64,000 bases of DNA from Eudorina sp. 2006-703-Eu-15 (Eukaryota; Chlorophyta; Chlorophyceae; Chlamydomonadales; Volvocaceae), in assembly GCA_003117195.1 (NCBI GenBank), contig BDSI01000166.1, forward strand, positions 39,854-103,853, given 5' to 3'. Below the pieces are notes generated by a model. It searched no databases, was not told the DNA's origin, and was given only the letters and a program-made list of their open reading frames with translations. Below are positions 1-12,074 of the stretch, in pieces. Numbering within the stretch: the first letter of the stretch is position 1; the number at the start of each line of letters is the position of its first letter. The translations under genes were made by a program, and so were the position numbers.

Positions 1-383
1 GACCTGTGGACATCAACCCCGACCTCCCCCTTCACTGCTGTCGTGCAGTCCCCAAAAGAGCGAACCCCTTCCCTTCGCCCCTCTCCCCATGGGAGGGGTT
101 GCAACACTCCCTCTTGCGTCGCGGCTTGCCCTCCCTCGGCCAACCGACAACGCAGACTTCTCCCTGTCGGTCGGTCGTCCAGTCCGTAGGGTGTCTCTTA
201 GCTGCGGCTCCCTGCGCCCTGTAAGACCCGCCCACCCACCCCTGCACTTAATGCAAATTGTGGTCCATTAAATCTGGTCTATCTTTTGAATGTTGCGCTA
301 AATTTTGAATTCCTCCCTCCCTCCCGCGCCGCCCCCTGCTGTGGCCGCCCCCTCCCTCCCTCCCTCCCTCCGCCGCTCTCCAG
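1..383. other. Intronic or upstream sequence, no exon supported
   Basis: The first recognised exon begins at 384 directly after a CAG acceptor, so this stretch should be at least partly intron of that gene. It is C-rich with CCCTCC runs near 340-380 that suit a polypyrimidine tract. I see no exon with convincing splice sites here; upstream exons are expected outside the window. Confidence 0.4.
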
Positions 384-3300
384 TCCTACGTGGTGGACCC
401 GATCGACTTCGGTCCCACCTTCGACCCGGAGGACCTGTACAGCTACCGCCACGCCTACGCGGAGGCGGCGGACGCGGGCATCAACGTCATCCCCTCGCAG
501 GTGAGGGCGCGGCGGAGGGGGGCATGGGGGGCGGGACGTGGCGAGGGGGGAGGGGCGCGGGGCGGGGGCGGGGCGGGGCGGGGGCGGGGGCGGGGGCGGG
601 GCGGGGGCGGGGGCGGGGCGGGGGGGGGGGGGGCGGGGCGGGGGCGGGGGCGGGGGCGGGGGCGGGGGCGGGGCGGGGCGGGGGCGGGGCGGGGGCGGGG
701 GCGGGGCGGGGGCGGGGCGGGGGCGGGGCGGGGGCGGGGCGGGGCGGGGGCGGGGGCGGGGGCGGGGGGGGATTTTGCTGTCTTATTGACAAAAAAGGGG
801 CGGGGGCGGGGGGAGGCAGGATGGGGCGGGCGGGCGTTGGGTTGGGCGTTGGGGTGCACTGCGGTGGGTGCTTCGGGTGGGTGGGTGGGTGGTGCACGCA
901 CGTCGGATATAGCCAGCCAACTCAACCTGTTTGATGTCATTGCCCCACCTGCCCCTCACCTGCACCGGACGTCCCCTTGTCCTACCCCTATAACCTAACC
1001 GGTTAACGGTACGTCTGTTAGCTTACCCCGAAGCCCTAACCCACCTGGAACGGCCCGCTACCTCCCCCTCCCCCCAACAGGACTACTACGGGCCGGAGCA
1101 CGAAGACCCCCTCAACGGCATCGTACTGCAGGTGGGTCGTTGATGGGTGGTTGAAGTTCGCTACAGGCTGGTACTATGTTCGCAAGGATGACACTCGGTC
1201 GGCCCACTTGCCATTGGTCCACTCCGTCCTCTTTCCGCTCAGCCTCCCTTCCACCCCACCCACCTAAACCCTAGAACACTCGACGCTAAACCCATCTCCC
1301 CCTCCGCACCTCCATGTTGCGATCCCCACTGACGGCATATCCCCCCGCCTCGCCGGACGCCCTCGCGCCCTGTCTCGGCCCCTGCCCGCCCGCCCGCTCC
1401 ACCCACCCACCCCCCTCCCGCAGTACGAGTCCCAGCCGTTTGCGCGCCACGGCTGGGGCGGCCTCCCCTTCGACCTGACCGTGTGTCTGGAGAAGGACAA
1501 GACCAGTCTGTGCCTGCAGGGGGAGACCCACATCAGCGTCATCCACTCGGTGCCGCCCTTCGGACCCCGCCAGTGCACGCAGGTGGGTGGGTGGCTGGCA
1601 AGGGTGGCTAGGGTGGCTGGGCGGGTGGGTGGCTTGGGTGGATGGGTGGATGGGTGGATGGATGGGGGTTGTGTGGCCGAGGGGCGGGGGCACGGCAGGC
1701 GGCAGGGACGGGGGCGTCGAGCAGGTACTGCCGGGTGGCAGGGGCAGGGGCTGGAGGCCAGGAGCATGGACAGGGGCCGGGCCGGGCCGGGCACACGGCC
1801 GGGTGGCACGTGGCAGGGGCAGGGGTAGGGGCAGGTGGAGCATACGCGCTTGCGCTGAGATGCAATCCTGAGCAAGGCTCCCCCCGAATGCCCCCGGCCC
1901 TCCTTCCTCAAACCCACCCACGACCCACGACCCACGACCCACTACCCCGCAGCTGACGGGCAGCTGGGAGGTGCTGCGGCCCAACATCAAGGACGTCATG
2001 TACCAACTCGAGGTGGGTGGTGGGGGGTACTGCTGCTGCTGGTACTGCTGCCGGAGACCTCTGAATGGCAAAAGGGGGCTAGCTACCAGTCTGAGACGTG
2101 GGCTGCTTTTGAGACAGGGGCGGCAGGCCTTCCCGTCGATTTGCGCGTCTCGGCGACAATAAAGTGAAGGCCCCCCCACCCCTGCATTGACACTGGATAG
2201 GTAAATGCTCTCCTAAAGCATCCCAAAAACATCATTATTAAAAAAGCTCTCCCTTCCGCGGCGGGGCCGTGCCGCGCCGGCAGATCGACACGTTCAAGGA
2301 CGGTCTGCTGGGTAGCAGCGACCACGCGGGATGCGGCATGATGTTCGCCAGGTGGGTGGGTGGGTGGGTGGCGGGGCGGGGGGGGGGGGCAGGGGTGGCG
2401 GGGGGGGGGCGGCGGGGGGCTGGGTGTGTATGTACGGTATCTATGTGTTTAGCAAAGAGCAAGCCAGCCGGGTAAAAGAATGCTGAGTCGGTTGGGTGTG
2501 TGTGTGGGTATATGGTGGCATGTATGGCTGTGTTACCAGAGGACTGAGCCGCGAAGGACGAAGACGGGGACCAAGCGAGGCAGCGGTTAGTCGGTGACGT
2601 CACCACCAGGTGCGCGTGTGTGTGTACCTTTTGTGGTTATCTAGGAGCCCGGTCGAACCAAACCAGCTACCAACATGTGTGTACACGTGTGTACATGTGT
2701 GATGTGGTGTGGGACTGGCTTGATTACTGCGAGGGTCGGGTGACAAGTCGGCGCTGCCGGACTCCCTCGTCCCTCCCTCCCGCCCACCCACCGGCTTCGT
2801 CGCCTCTCCTGCCTCACTCCCCTGCCATTACCGCATCTCCTCACCCCCCTTACCTATATTCGCTCTGGCAGCAGCTCAGAATAAATTTGTCTTCCAATTT
2901 CCTTTACTCCCCCCCTTTACCTGTGCAGGCTGGGCGAGGGCGGCAACCCCCGCAAGGGCCCTATGGCGGTGGGCGTGCGGCTGCAGGACACCTTCCGTGT
3001 GGGCCCCTTCAAGGTTGAAGCCTGCGCCAGCAAGGTCGCGGTGCAGGTGCGTGGCGGGCGGGCTGGCGGAGGGGTGTCTGGCGGTGGCGGTGGCGGTTTC
3101 GGAGGTGTGTTGGGGGGCCTTCGTTCGCGGCTTTTCGCTGTCTTTGGTGAGGATTTACGCCTCCCCCTCCCGTTCCCGCGGAGAGGCGGAGCGCGGCTGC
3201 GCGGGTGCGCACGTTAACTCGGTACCGATGGCCCGTTATCGGCTTCGTACTGCAGTTGCTTTGCATTCGCTGTTATGGTTTACTGGTTTACGAGTAATTC

Positions 3301-5424
3301 CCTAATTGCTTACACTGGGTACTTGCGGTGTACCTGCAAGAGACCTACCCTGAAGAGACCCGTCCATAATCCTTTCAACATGCGCGGGCTGGGATGGATG
3401 GGTGGATGGGTGGATGGATGCATATCCGCATTGAGGCGCCGTCTCCCACCTCAAGTCGTGCACCTAATCAACCCGCAAGTCGTGCGCCTTCACCCAGACA
3501 ACCCCCAAGATACCCAACCTCTCCCTCCCGGCCCCCCCCCCCTCACACACACACCGCGCAGGGCCCCACGGGCGGCAAGGAGGAGGGCTGGGGTGCCCGC
3601 GCCTTCGTCATGTACGATTGGCTGCCGGTGAGGCCATGCAAGGGCAGGCGGGCCAAGGTGTTTGTTGAGACCGCTGTAAATAGGTTTCGTCGGCGCGATC
3701 GGGACTCGAACTGGGTTTTAGTCTGCCGTACCGGCCTAGCCCTCTCCTGGGTAGCCGGGTTCGTTGTCGGCTTTTGTTTTCCGTGATGGTCATTTACAGC
3801 TCCCAGATCTGCATCACCTCCCCAGCCTCCCCCCCCGTCGGGCCGGACGGACACGCCCAAACCCTCCCGGCCCCCCCGACCTCCTCACTGCCCCACCGCC
3901 GCCCGACATGCAGGGTGTCGGTATCGCGCTGGACGCCATCCAGGAGCGAGGTCAGGAGGAGTCGGGCAAGCGGCAGCGTGGGTACGGCATCAACGTCACG
4001 TACGACTGGGAGATGCTGGGCGCTGCCTTCGGCGCCGAGGTGAGCCCCGGTGTGGGATAGGGAGCAGTGTCAAGGGGTTCACGGTTGTTCGGTTTTAGGA
4101 GATGTAAGTTTTTCTTCTGAGGTGTTAGTGGCGCCTCGGGTACCGTACTGTCCGTGACTGGCTGTAGCGGCTCGTACCGCTGCTGCATGGCGGGCAGCTG
4201 GACGGACGGACAGGACAGGACAGCACAGCACACCGTTTACAGGCCTCTGTCGCGGGTTTGGACTCCCAACCTGGTTTCGGAGCCCCGCGCATTGCCCTGT
4301 GGAGCTGTGTAATGATCCTGGGAGTGATCCGTGATCGGTCGCACCGGCTCGCAAGCGCTTTTCGTTGAGGCAGTTGGGCCACGACATGCTGCCCCTCTCT
4401 GGTGCTGTCGTAACACTGGGCGAATTTCGCCATGTCCGATGTCCGCCCCATTTTGTCGTCGTCCGCGTCCTCCATCCTGCCCAACTTCCGCCCCATCCTC
4501 ACCGCCACCTATCTACGTGCTGACGGCCCACCCCTCGGCCGCCCTCCTGCACCCCCGAGCCGCGGTGCGGATGGGGAGGGACTGCAAGTCCGCCCTCACC
4601 CTCACCCCCTGAACCCCCGTCTCCGACTCAACCTCACCACCATCTTCATTCCCCCGTGACCCCCGTCTCCGACCCATCCTCCAGTTCGACTACGTGGCGG
4701 CGTCCAAGTCGTTGTTCGTCTCGGTCAACGCCTTCAGCGGCAACGACTACCGGCTGGGCTGGGTGCTGCTGCTACCGGCCTTCAACTACGCCAAGTGAGT
4801 GGCGGCACGGGTATCAGGACGCGGGGGAGGGCAGGGGCGCAATCCAAGGTTGAGCGGAAGAACGGAGTGTCGGGGTGCTGGTGGTGGTAGTAGTGGTCTG
4901 GGAGGATAGGGGCTTGGGTGAGAGTTTCCTCCCCCAGCCGGGACGGGCTGCGAAAGGGTCCGGGCGTTGGCGAGCGGCGAGCCCGATGTCATGGTGGGGA
5001 CACTGGCCAACATTTTTGCGTGGGCGTGCGTTCAGTTGCGACGTTCTTACCAACGGGCGTCAGCGGTGCCCCTAATATTGCCGCCGACAGTTCCGTCAGG
5101 TATTGCCGCTCAGCTATGACGGTTTCTGTGTGCGAGGTGCTGCAACCGCTGGCCGCCGCGGCGCGCCTCCCCATCCCCATCCCGGCACCCATAAGTCCGC
5201 AATAAGTGCGCGCACAGTCATAACCCCTGCCGCACCCCCTGACTGGGCTTCCTGTACTCTCGCCGCGCCTCGCTGCGCGCAGGGAGACGATCGCCGGGCT
5301 TTGGGCGCGGCTGCGGGGCGCCGGCGGCGCGGCGGAGGAGGGTGACGAGGAGGAGGGCGAGGGCGAGGGCGAGGAGGAGGGCGAGGGGGCGGAGATGATG
5401 ATGGCGCAGGCGGAGGACATGTAG
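384..5424 (+). CDS. Unrecognised conserved-looking protein, C-terminal 339 residues over ten exons
   Basis: Exons: 384-500, 1081-1131, 1424-1582, 1953-2012, 2284-2351, 2929-3046, 3562-3627, 3914-4039, 4685-4794, 5283-5424 (stop TAG 5422-5424). All phases join and give one open frame; the 5' end lies before the window. Donors are mostly GTGGGT/GTGAGG/GTGAGC. I do not recognise the family. Early exons hold the motifs VDPIDFGPTF and YYGPEHEDP; later ones have alternating polar/hydrophobic stretches around LQDTFRVGPFKVEACAS, YGINVTYDW and SLFVSVNAF, which would suit antiparallel beta strands. That makes an outer-envelope beta-barrel or lipid-transfer protein thinkable, but this is inference only. 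The last exon encodes a tail of about 25 Glu/Gly-rich residues ending MMMAQAEDM. Exon placement is well supported; function is unknown. Confidence 0.75.
527..775 (+). repeat. GGGGCGGGGGC array in first visible intron
   Basis: Roughly 250 bases of almost pure G with single C interruptions (GGGGC/GGGGGC units) in the intron between exons 384-500 and 1081-1131. On the sense strand the transcript would be a dense G-quadruplex former. A smaller relapse of the same sequence occurs at 797-812. Confidence 0.85.
3670..3770 (-). other. tRNA-like sequence inside an intron
   Basis: On the minus strand the intron 3628-3913 contains AGTTCGAGTCCCG (a good RNA polymerase III B-box) preceded about 30-40 bases by GGCTAGGCCGGTACGGC, which could be a D-arm/A-box. 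I cannot fold a proper cloverleaf, so this is better read as a tRNA-derived SINE relic than a tRNA gene. Confidence 0.25.
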
Positions 5425-7771
5425 GCCCTCAGGCGGCCGGCCATCAATCTATCCACCCATATATCTCCACACACGACACAAGGACAGACACAGACACACG
5501 CATGGGGAGGGAGGGATGGGTGAATGGACGCGACGGGGCCGGAACTAAGTCGTCTCCAAGGACGGTAACGGAAGGCAGGATGGACGGACGGGCGGATGGA
5601 CTCCTCGAGCAGAGCCCGTCACCTCGTTAGGATGGGTGAGTGCTGCGGGGCGGTTTGTCGTGAGTGGGCAACCCGTGTGATGTGCGGTGGTGTGGGGGTT
5701 GTGTGGGGGTCAGCCATTTGGACGGGGTGTGCGCTTTGTGGGATGGGAGAAGGCCTCTGGGTAAGGTTTGAAAGGGAACGCCAGGAATCGGGAGGTCTCA
5801 AAACAAAGGGTTGGAAAAGGGGTTGGAGCGAGCTAGGGTTTCAGTTTGCTGTGGCGGTAGCGGACCGGGTGTCAGGAGCTTTCGGGTGGACCCAGGCCGG
5901 GGCGTGGGTGCGTGTGGGTGGGTTTCGCGCGGTCGACGTTTTGGAGACGGGCTGGCGAGCCTTGGCGGCTGTGCTCGGTCCCAACCGTACTCGGTCCCAA
6001 CCGTACTCGGTCCCAACCGTACTCGGTCCCAACCGTACTCGGTCCCAACCGTACTCGGTCCCAACCGTACTCGGTCCCAACCGCACCCACCCACCCACCT
6101 CTGGGTGCGGTTTCCTCTGCGGCCCTATTACGGATCGCGTGGGGCGGAACAGGGCGTGGGATGTGGGGTCTGAGCACGCGCGATGGCGTGTCTTCCAGTG
6201 TGTGTGGCGGCGGCGCGTTAAGGCGCCTCGAGTGTGTTTTCCTTCTCGTGAACTCGGAGGGTGCCCGACGAACCGGGTCACCTTGGTTGCTGTATGTGTG
6301 GAGTCCATAAACCGTGCGTATGTCGTCCGTACTGTACGACAATGTGCACGTACCCCGCCGTACGTGAGATTGCTGGGCTGCAACGTGCGTGTATCGGAGC
6401 CGCCGCGGGGTTATCTGGTTGGTTGGCCGTACGTCAATGTCGCGTGCGTGTTTCGGAGCCGCCGCTGTCCGTGGCTGGCACGTGGTGCCCTTCAAGCCCG
6501 TCGCGTCGTACCCCGACAGGGGCTGTCGTGATGCGTGGTGACGGTTTGGATTGTGCGTGGAGCGCACTGGCTGTGGGCGTACAAGAAAGGCTACCTGTGT
6601 ACGGTTGCCGTACCAGTGTACGGCTGGTAATGTGTGTCCCACGACGCACCGAGTCCGCGTCTTACTTACCGAGTCAGGGTGGGCGGCACGCAGTACGATA
6701 TATAGACGTGCTTGCTTGTCTTTCTTCGTTTACAACCAGCACTTAAAGATGAGCGTTGCTTGACATCGTCAAGCAATCAACCACATCTGCTAGTACGTAC
6801 GTATCTCCGGCAGGCGTATTCCTAGAGCACGCATCCGACACCGATTTCGCCCCAACCAAACTGTACTTCTCGGCCAGCCAACCAAGCAACCAACCAACCG
6901 CGCAAAGGATAGCTAGCTCCGCCCTCTATCTGTCGCCCCTAAACCGGGCAGACTTCGGGTCCATCCTGCTGAGCTGGCCCAATGTTAACTCTTCGGTGCA
7001 AGAATGAGGATGGTCCAGCAACTTCGATGGTCCAGCAACTTGTACGGCACTGCCGTACAGCAGGCATCCCAATAAATGCAGCGGGCTCAAGTTATGTGCG
7101 TGCGTGGGGTCCTGAGCTTGTGAGGGCACTCACATCGGTCTGCTCGCTGCCGTGTCCGGCGGGCGTCCGCGTTTCCAACACATACGTACACTCGCTCACA
7201 TAGATTGCCGGACGGACGGACCGATGGACGCCCGCCGTGCGCGCGCGTACGTCCCATCCATCGATCGGCATAAATGATGAATGCCATGCACGTGCATACG
7301 TAGATATTTCTCCGATAATAGACTACGTGCGTGCGTGCGTGCGTGGATATTCCTCCGATATTAGATAACCATGTACGTAGCTTAGACGCGGGCCCGCGCA
7401 CACATACACGCATATGTGGAGGTGACTGCGTGCTGCGCGGTACAGCTGCGCGCGCGCGCGCGGCCGCGGCGACACAGCCATCGGCTGCCATGCGCGACAA
7501 TAATGCGACGACAAACCACTTCAAGTAGTAATCACGGGCGGGTGCATTCAATAACAACGAACATACAACGAATGTATCTCTTCTCGAATGTACGTGTGGG
7601 GTGCGGATCGCCGACCGCCGCACAAGCTCACACGTAGCAACAGCCCGTGAGCAGCCTTCCAAACCTGTATGTGCGATATATACGAATACCGACCGCACTA
7701 TCAATTCAGCTTCGTATTGCAGGTAGGTAGGCAGGTAGGGGACCACACCACGAGCGAGCATATATGTGGCT
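5425..7771. other. Intergenic region between convergent gene ends
   Basis: Downstream of a plus-strand stop (5424) and a minus-strand stop (7772), so it should hold two 3' UTRs. Apart from the 16-bp tandem array at 5974 and many short CGTAC/GTACG words, I see no exon with matching splice sites. Open frames crossing 5600-6650 on both strands are driven by GC content and the tandem array. Confidence 0.5.
5974..6083. repeat. 16-bp tandem repeat, about 6.9 copies
   Basis: Unit CTCGGTCCCAACCGTA repeated head to tail with no visible unit-to-unit change until the last copy, which ends CCGCACCC. Near-perfect identity points to recent expansion. Confidence 0.95.
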
Positions 7772-10700
7772 TTACTTGGGGTAGTAGTACGAGTTGATCC
7801 AGCACCAGTAGTAGTAGCTCTTCGACACGATGTTGGCGTTGGTGACGGTCTGCTGGCTGGCGAAGTAGTTGATGATGAGCGCGATCTCGTGGCCGGAGAT
7901 GGGCTTGAGGTAGATGGGGTACATCGGGTGCTGCAAGCACGCACGCACGCACGCACGCACGCGGGCGGAAGCAACTTAAGGTAAAATAAAAACTAACACA
8001 TCGCTCGTCCGTCGGCGATTATCAATTATTATCTCTTGCTTGTGTCACTCGGCGGTCGGCAGCAGGCGGCGCAGTCATCATCATGCACGCACGCATGTAG
8101 CTAGGGTTGTGCATGTACGGCATACATTGTGCATGTACGGCGTTATGCATGCACGGTATGTAGGTATGCATGTACGGTTGCGTGGTATAATGCCACGCCG
8201 CACACGCAAGCCTACCTGCTGGCGGTTTACATATGCTGCTGCTGATGAGGGATACTTGCACGCAGACAAATAGGTATACGCCGGAGCTAGCTAGCTACTA
8301 CGACTTGAATGGGTGGGCCGAAGTCCGCGCCCCATACATTATTACTCGTGCCACACATAGCTCACATGCATGCATACATAGATCTCTAGCCGCGCGCCGT
8401 TCGTCCGCAATATCCCGGCGCTACCGATAGAGGTCGGGTGCTGTAGTGTATAACGATCCTGGATAAGTATCATGAGATGTCACTGGAAGGCATCTGCCAG
8501 CTGGTCCTTTTCTGATAAGGCATGATACAACAATTTGGTATCGAACCCGCGCGACCAGGTCTCGATACCAAATTGTTGTATCATGCCTTATCAGAAAAGG
8601 ACCAGCTGGCAGATGCCTTCCAATGACATCTCATGATACTTATCCAGGATCGTTATACACTACAGGTGCGTGGAAGTAACGCCCGGTATACTAGCTACCT
8701 CGGTGGTAACTAACTTACCGTGTAGTAGATATAGTTGAAGTTGCCGAGGGGGTCGGAGTAGGCGTGCACACTCTGGAAGTTGGCGGAGACCTGGTTTCCA
8801 GCCAGTTGGACGTACTGCATACGTACAGGCATGCATGAGCGAGCGTACCGCCGACCGCATCAATCATACGGGTCCACCTTGTAACGGTTACATGTGTATG
8901 TGTATGTTCGAATCATGTATGCATGGTCGGTGCATGCCGGGCGGGCTTATGACCTGACAGACGAATGCATGAACGAAAAGAGCGACAGACAGACAGACAG
9001 ACGAGCGAAACGCCAAGCCAAGCCAATCAACGCAAGCATTCATGACATGCAACAGGTAGATAGGGTGCGCTAGGTGCGCTAGGTACGTGCGTGCGCGGGC
9101 TGCATGCATGCTGCTGAGCGTACCGTGCAGATGATCGGCGGCGGGCCGTCGTTTGCTCCATGCAGCAGCAAGTGATGAGCGTGAATGGACATACCCCATA
9201 CACCCCAAACCCCATACACCCCATCCTGAAAGTGCAGGACGGTCGTCTTGTGTGCCGAGGCCCGGTTCCGTCAGGCCAGGATTCTTAAGCCCTGTAGGTA
9301 CTCTGTCGTAATAGTCGTAATAGACCGCGGGTGGACAGGGCACTGACGCCCAGTGGAGCTATCGCGAGGTGTGGGCGGTTTTTTCGGCCCGGTGGGACCG
9401 TACGGGCAGGCCCCTGAATGGTGACTCGCGAGCCCCCGTGCGTGGCCCTCCAAGACTACGGGCCACCGCTGGAGAAGTGACCCCGCCTTGGTGGCGCTGG
9501 GGGTGGTGGTTCGCTAATAGGGGCGCCCTGGTGGCTAACTCCCCCTGAGCGGGCTTTATCCCTTGCCATGGTTGGTTCTCAGGAACGGGGTGGTTCCCTG
9601 GTAGTGTGGGCCCGGGGAGTGATTCGGTGCACTTGGGGAGCCTGTCCGGAGCGCCATGGTGGCGTTAGTTCATTGCAGTGTATGGTGAGGCAGCCTCGGC
9701 TGTCGCCGGGGCTGTCACCGATGACCCGCGGGGTCCGCTGCAACATCCTAATAATAATACACCGACTGCCACGCTCACGCATGCACCGGTGCGTACGTGG
9801 ACATACGGTACATCGACTGCCACGCTCACGCACCGGTGCGTGGACACACGGTGCATTGATATATACGTCCACATATACATACGTCCAAGCGCACACTGAT
9901 AACGGAGCGGCATGCGTGCACAGCCAGCCTCACGTACGCATCCTCCCGCCGTACCTAGCTAGCTACCTACCGGGCCGTTGATACCGGGCGCATCGAATAC
10001 GACCCCGTCGAGCTTCAGGTACGTGGCAACAATCTCCGCAATGTAGCCGCCCAGGGAGTGGCCGGTGATCAAGTTGACTTTGTACTGGACGGCCAGCTGG
10101 AGGGCGGCCGAACCGGCGACCTGCGCACACATGGACAGACAGACAGATATATAGACGGATGGATGCATGCATGCATGCATGGATGCATTGAGCAGCAGCA
10201 GCAGTAGTGAGTGAGCGGCATGCAGCATATAGATACTTGGAGCGAGTCGTCGGCGCGCGCACGCATGCAGGACCTGCATGCGCGCCATCACCCATCAGTC
10301 ACGCCGTCGTCAGAATGAAGCAGGGTGGCTACACACACTGATGATGAGGTAGCTAGCTAGGTATGTAGCCGAAGATAGAACGAACCGTGCGTGTGCCGCC
10401 GGCGTGCATGCATGCTAACGCCGAACTTCGAATGTATATGCATGTATATATGCACGCCAGTATCGATCTTTATAATCTTTCCAATCTTTCAACCACCACT
10501 GTCAAGCCTTGAGTGGATGGATACAGTGGCATCCATCAGCAGGCCTCACCTACCTGCTAGCTCCTGATGAGCCGGCTGCTGGAGTCCATCTGTATGTCTG
10601 CATGTATGTGTGCACTGCTGAATGCGAATGAACGAACGAAGTCGGTAGCTAGGTCCATCCCGGCCCATACGTAGGCATTTATTTATTTTTATGCATGCAC

Positions 10701-12074
10701 GCCACGGTGCAATGTTCGTTCATTTCCGGCCGACCTGTACGTATGTATGTTCACAACTCACCCCAGCTGCCTTCATGGAGGCGTCGCCGCCCACGACCAA
10801 CGAGAAATCCTGCAGCAGGTCGTTGGTGTTCGTTGGGTCGGTTCCCTTGACGACCAGCACGCGCCGGCCGGGCGTCGTGGTGCTCTGAAAGACGGCCATG
10901 GCGCACGGGGCAGTAGAGCCGCCGGTGACACTGGGCAGGTTGGTGCGTACGGAATCCAGGATCACGGTGTACGGCACACCGTCCTGGAGAGCCGACACAT
11001 TAACGCTGCCGGCATTGAGGCTGTAGATGTTGCTCGAGAGCTTGGCGAGGGTGTATACGGTCTCGACGGTGTCGATGTGGCCGAGCGTCGTGTAGGCGCT
11101 CGCGGCAGCGGTCGTGAAGGCGGTCCACTCCGCGACCGCGAGGGAGCGCCGGCTGCTGCCGCCAGCAGAGGACCTCAGGTCGTCGTCGGTGATGAAGGGC
11201 GCGCGAGCGCCTGCGCGCGTACGTACGTACGCATATCTAAGCGACAACGAATGAAGGACAGTAGTGGCGAAACATTACTAAATTACTACGGCGTCCGTCC
11301 ATCGCTTGCAAGCAACAATCGAATGAACTACTGAACAATCCAGCCAGCCATTTCCTGCCTACCGGTTCCATCGATCTACCAACGGATGAAGAGCGTGGCT
11401 GGCTGCGACGGAGACTCTCATCAATCGGAGATAGACACCGCAGCCCGCAGCAGCAGCCGAGCGAGCGAGCTACATACATACGCGCGGATTTCACATGCAT
11501 CCGCCGGTTCATCCCTTCCTCTGACAACTGCCAGCAGCGGCCAGTGAGCGCGACAAGCAGGCTTGCCCTTAACTATACTAAATATATATTGATGAGGAAA
11601 TGTGGGGTAACTGTTGCAACATTACAATTCACGTCACGGCGGCCCGTGCGCGCGCGACGACGGTTAGTTGGGGATCCGTGGTATCAAGGGTGGTACATAG
11701 GAAATTGCCAAGAACTAACCGGGGAGCAAGAAATATGAGTAGCACCTCCACGGAACATGTTGAATTTCTTAAGAACGGCTTGCAAGAAGGCTGATTTTAA
11801 GTACACTAACGAATCGAATGAAGTCATTCGCAAGGATAAGGAACCTGGTGATTATTCCGTAACGGTATATATTTGAAATAGGCGGCCTATTTACCAATAT
11901 CCAATCAAAGCTGTCCCCAGGCGACCCGGAGAAGCCATTCGCACTGTGCGACCCTGTACCAAAGGTTACGTACGCACCTTGTGCGGCTGATAATAGCATT
12001 GCCCCGCAAAGGGCAATGAAGGCAATGCGAAGATGCTGCCGGCGACTAGCGTGCTCCTTTCTGATCGCCGCCAT
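7772..12074 (-). CDS. Secreted class-3-type lipase (alpha/beta hydrolase), five exons, 316 aa
   Basis: Exons in transcript order: 12074-11978, 11210-10762, 10120-9971, 8814-8719, 7930-7772 (stop TAA). Donors are GTGCGT, GTGAGT, GTAGGT and GTAAGT; all acceptors are CAG and all phases join. The first exon encodes a signal peptide: basic start MAAIRKEHASRR, hydrophobic core IAFIALCGAMLLS, then AAQ-GARAP around the first intron. Residues 201-207 read ITGHSLG, with Ser204 the expected nucleophile of a GxSxG elbow. The triad could be completed by Asp253 (in YSDPLGN) and His278 (in PISGHEIA). The family hydrolyses acyl esters; a secreted or vacuolar place of action follows from the signal peptide. 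Length is normal for single-domain fungal/algal lipases. Introns 2-4 are long and hold repeats: a fold-back element (intron 4), a retroposon and a SINE fragment (intron 3). Substrate is not predictable. Confidence 0.88.
8441..8665. mobile_element. 225-bp fold-back element (104-bp arms, 17-base loop)
   Basis: Bases 8441-8544 and 8562-8665 are inverted copies with one mismatch (C versus T near the middle of the arm). Ends are CTGTAGTGTA and TACACTACAG. Both sides are flanked by GTG, a possible 3-bp target duplication. It lies in the last intron of the lipase gene and encodes nothing; a MITE-like DNA element is the simplest reading. Confidence 0.9.
8869..8891 (-). repeat. SINE 3'-tail fragment
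   Basis: On the minus strand this reads TGTAACCGTTACAAGGTGGACCCG, in lipase intron 3 (8815-9970), the same word that ends the SINE at 13498-13857 (and recurs at 20556 and 21552). Only the tail is present, as expected of extreme 5' truncation. Confidence 0.6.
9449..9759 (+). mobile_element. Retroposon family A, near-full-length copy
   Basis: Matches the copy at 14951-15281 over its whole length with small differences, starting TCCAAGACTACGGGCC and ending GGGGTCCGCTGCAACATCCTAATAATAATA. It sits in lipase intron 3 in antisense orientation to the gene. No clear target duplication was found for this copy. It encodes nothing evident. Confidence 0.8.

Noticed and set aside
5596..6642. 250-310-codon frames on both strands over 5.6-6.6 kb
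   Set aside because: They run through a 16-bp tandem array whose length permits open frames, overlap each other, and show no family motif or splice structure.
8441..8665. Bacterial-type transcription terminator or CRISPR-like palindrome
   Set aside because: Single long-armed palindrome in a eukaryotic intron; no spaced short repeats anywhere in the window meet the CRISPR pattern, all regular arrays being head-to-tail microsatellites or minisatellites.
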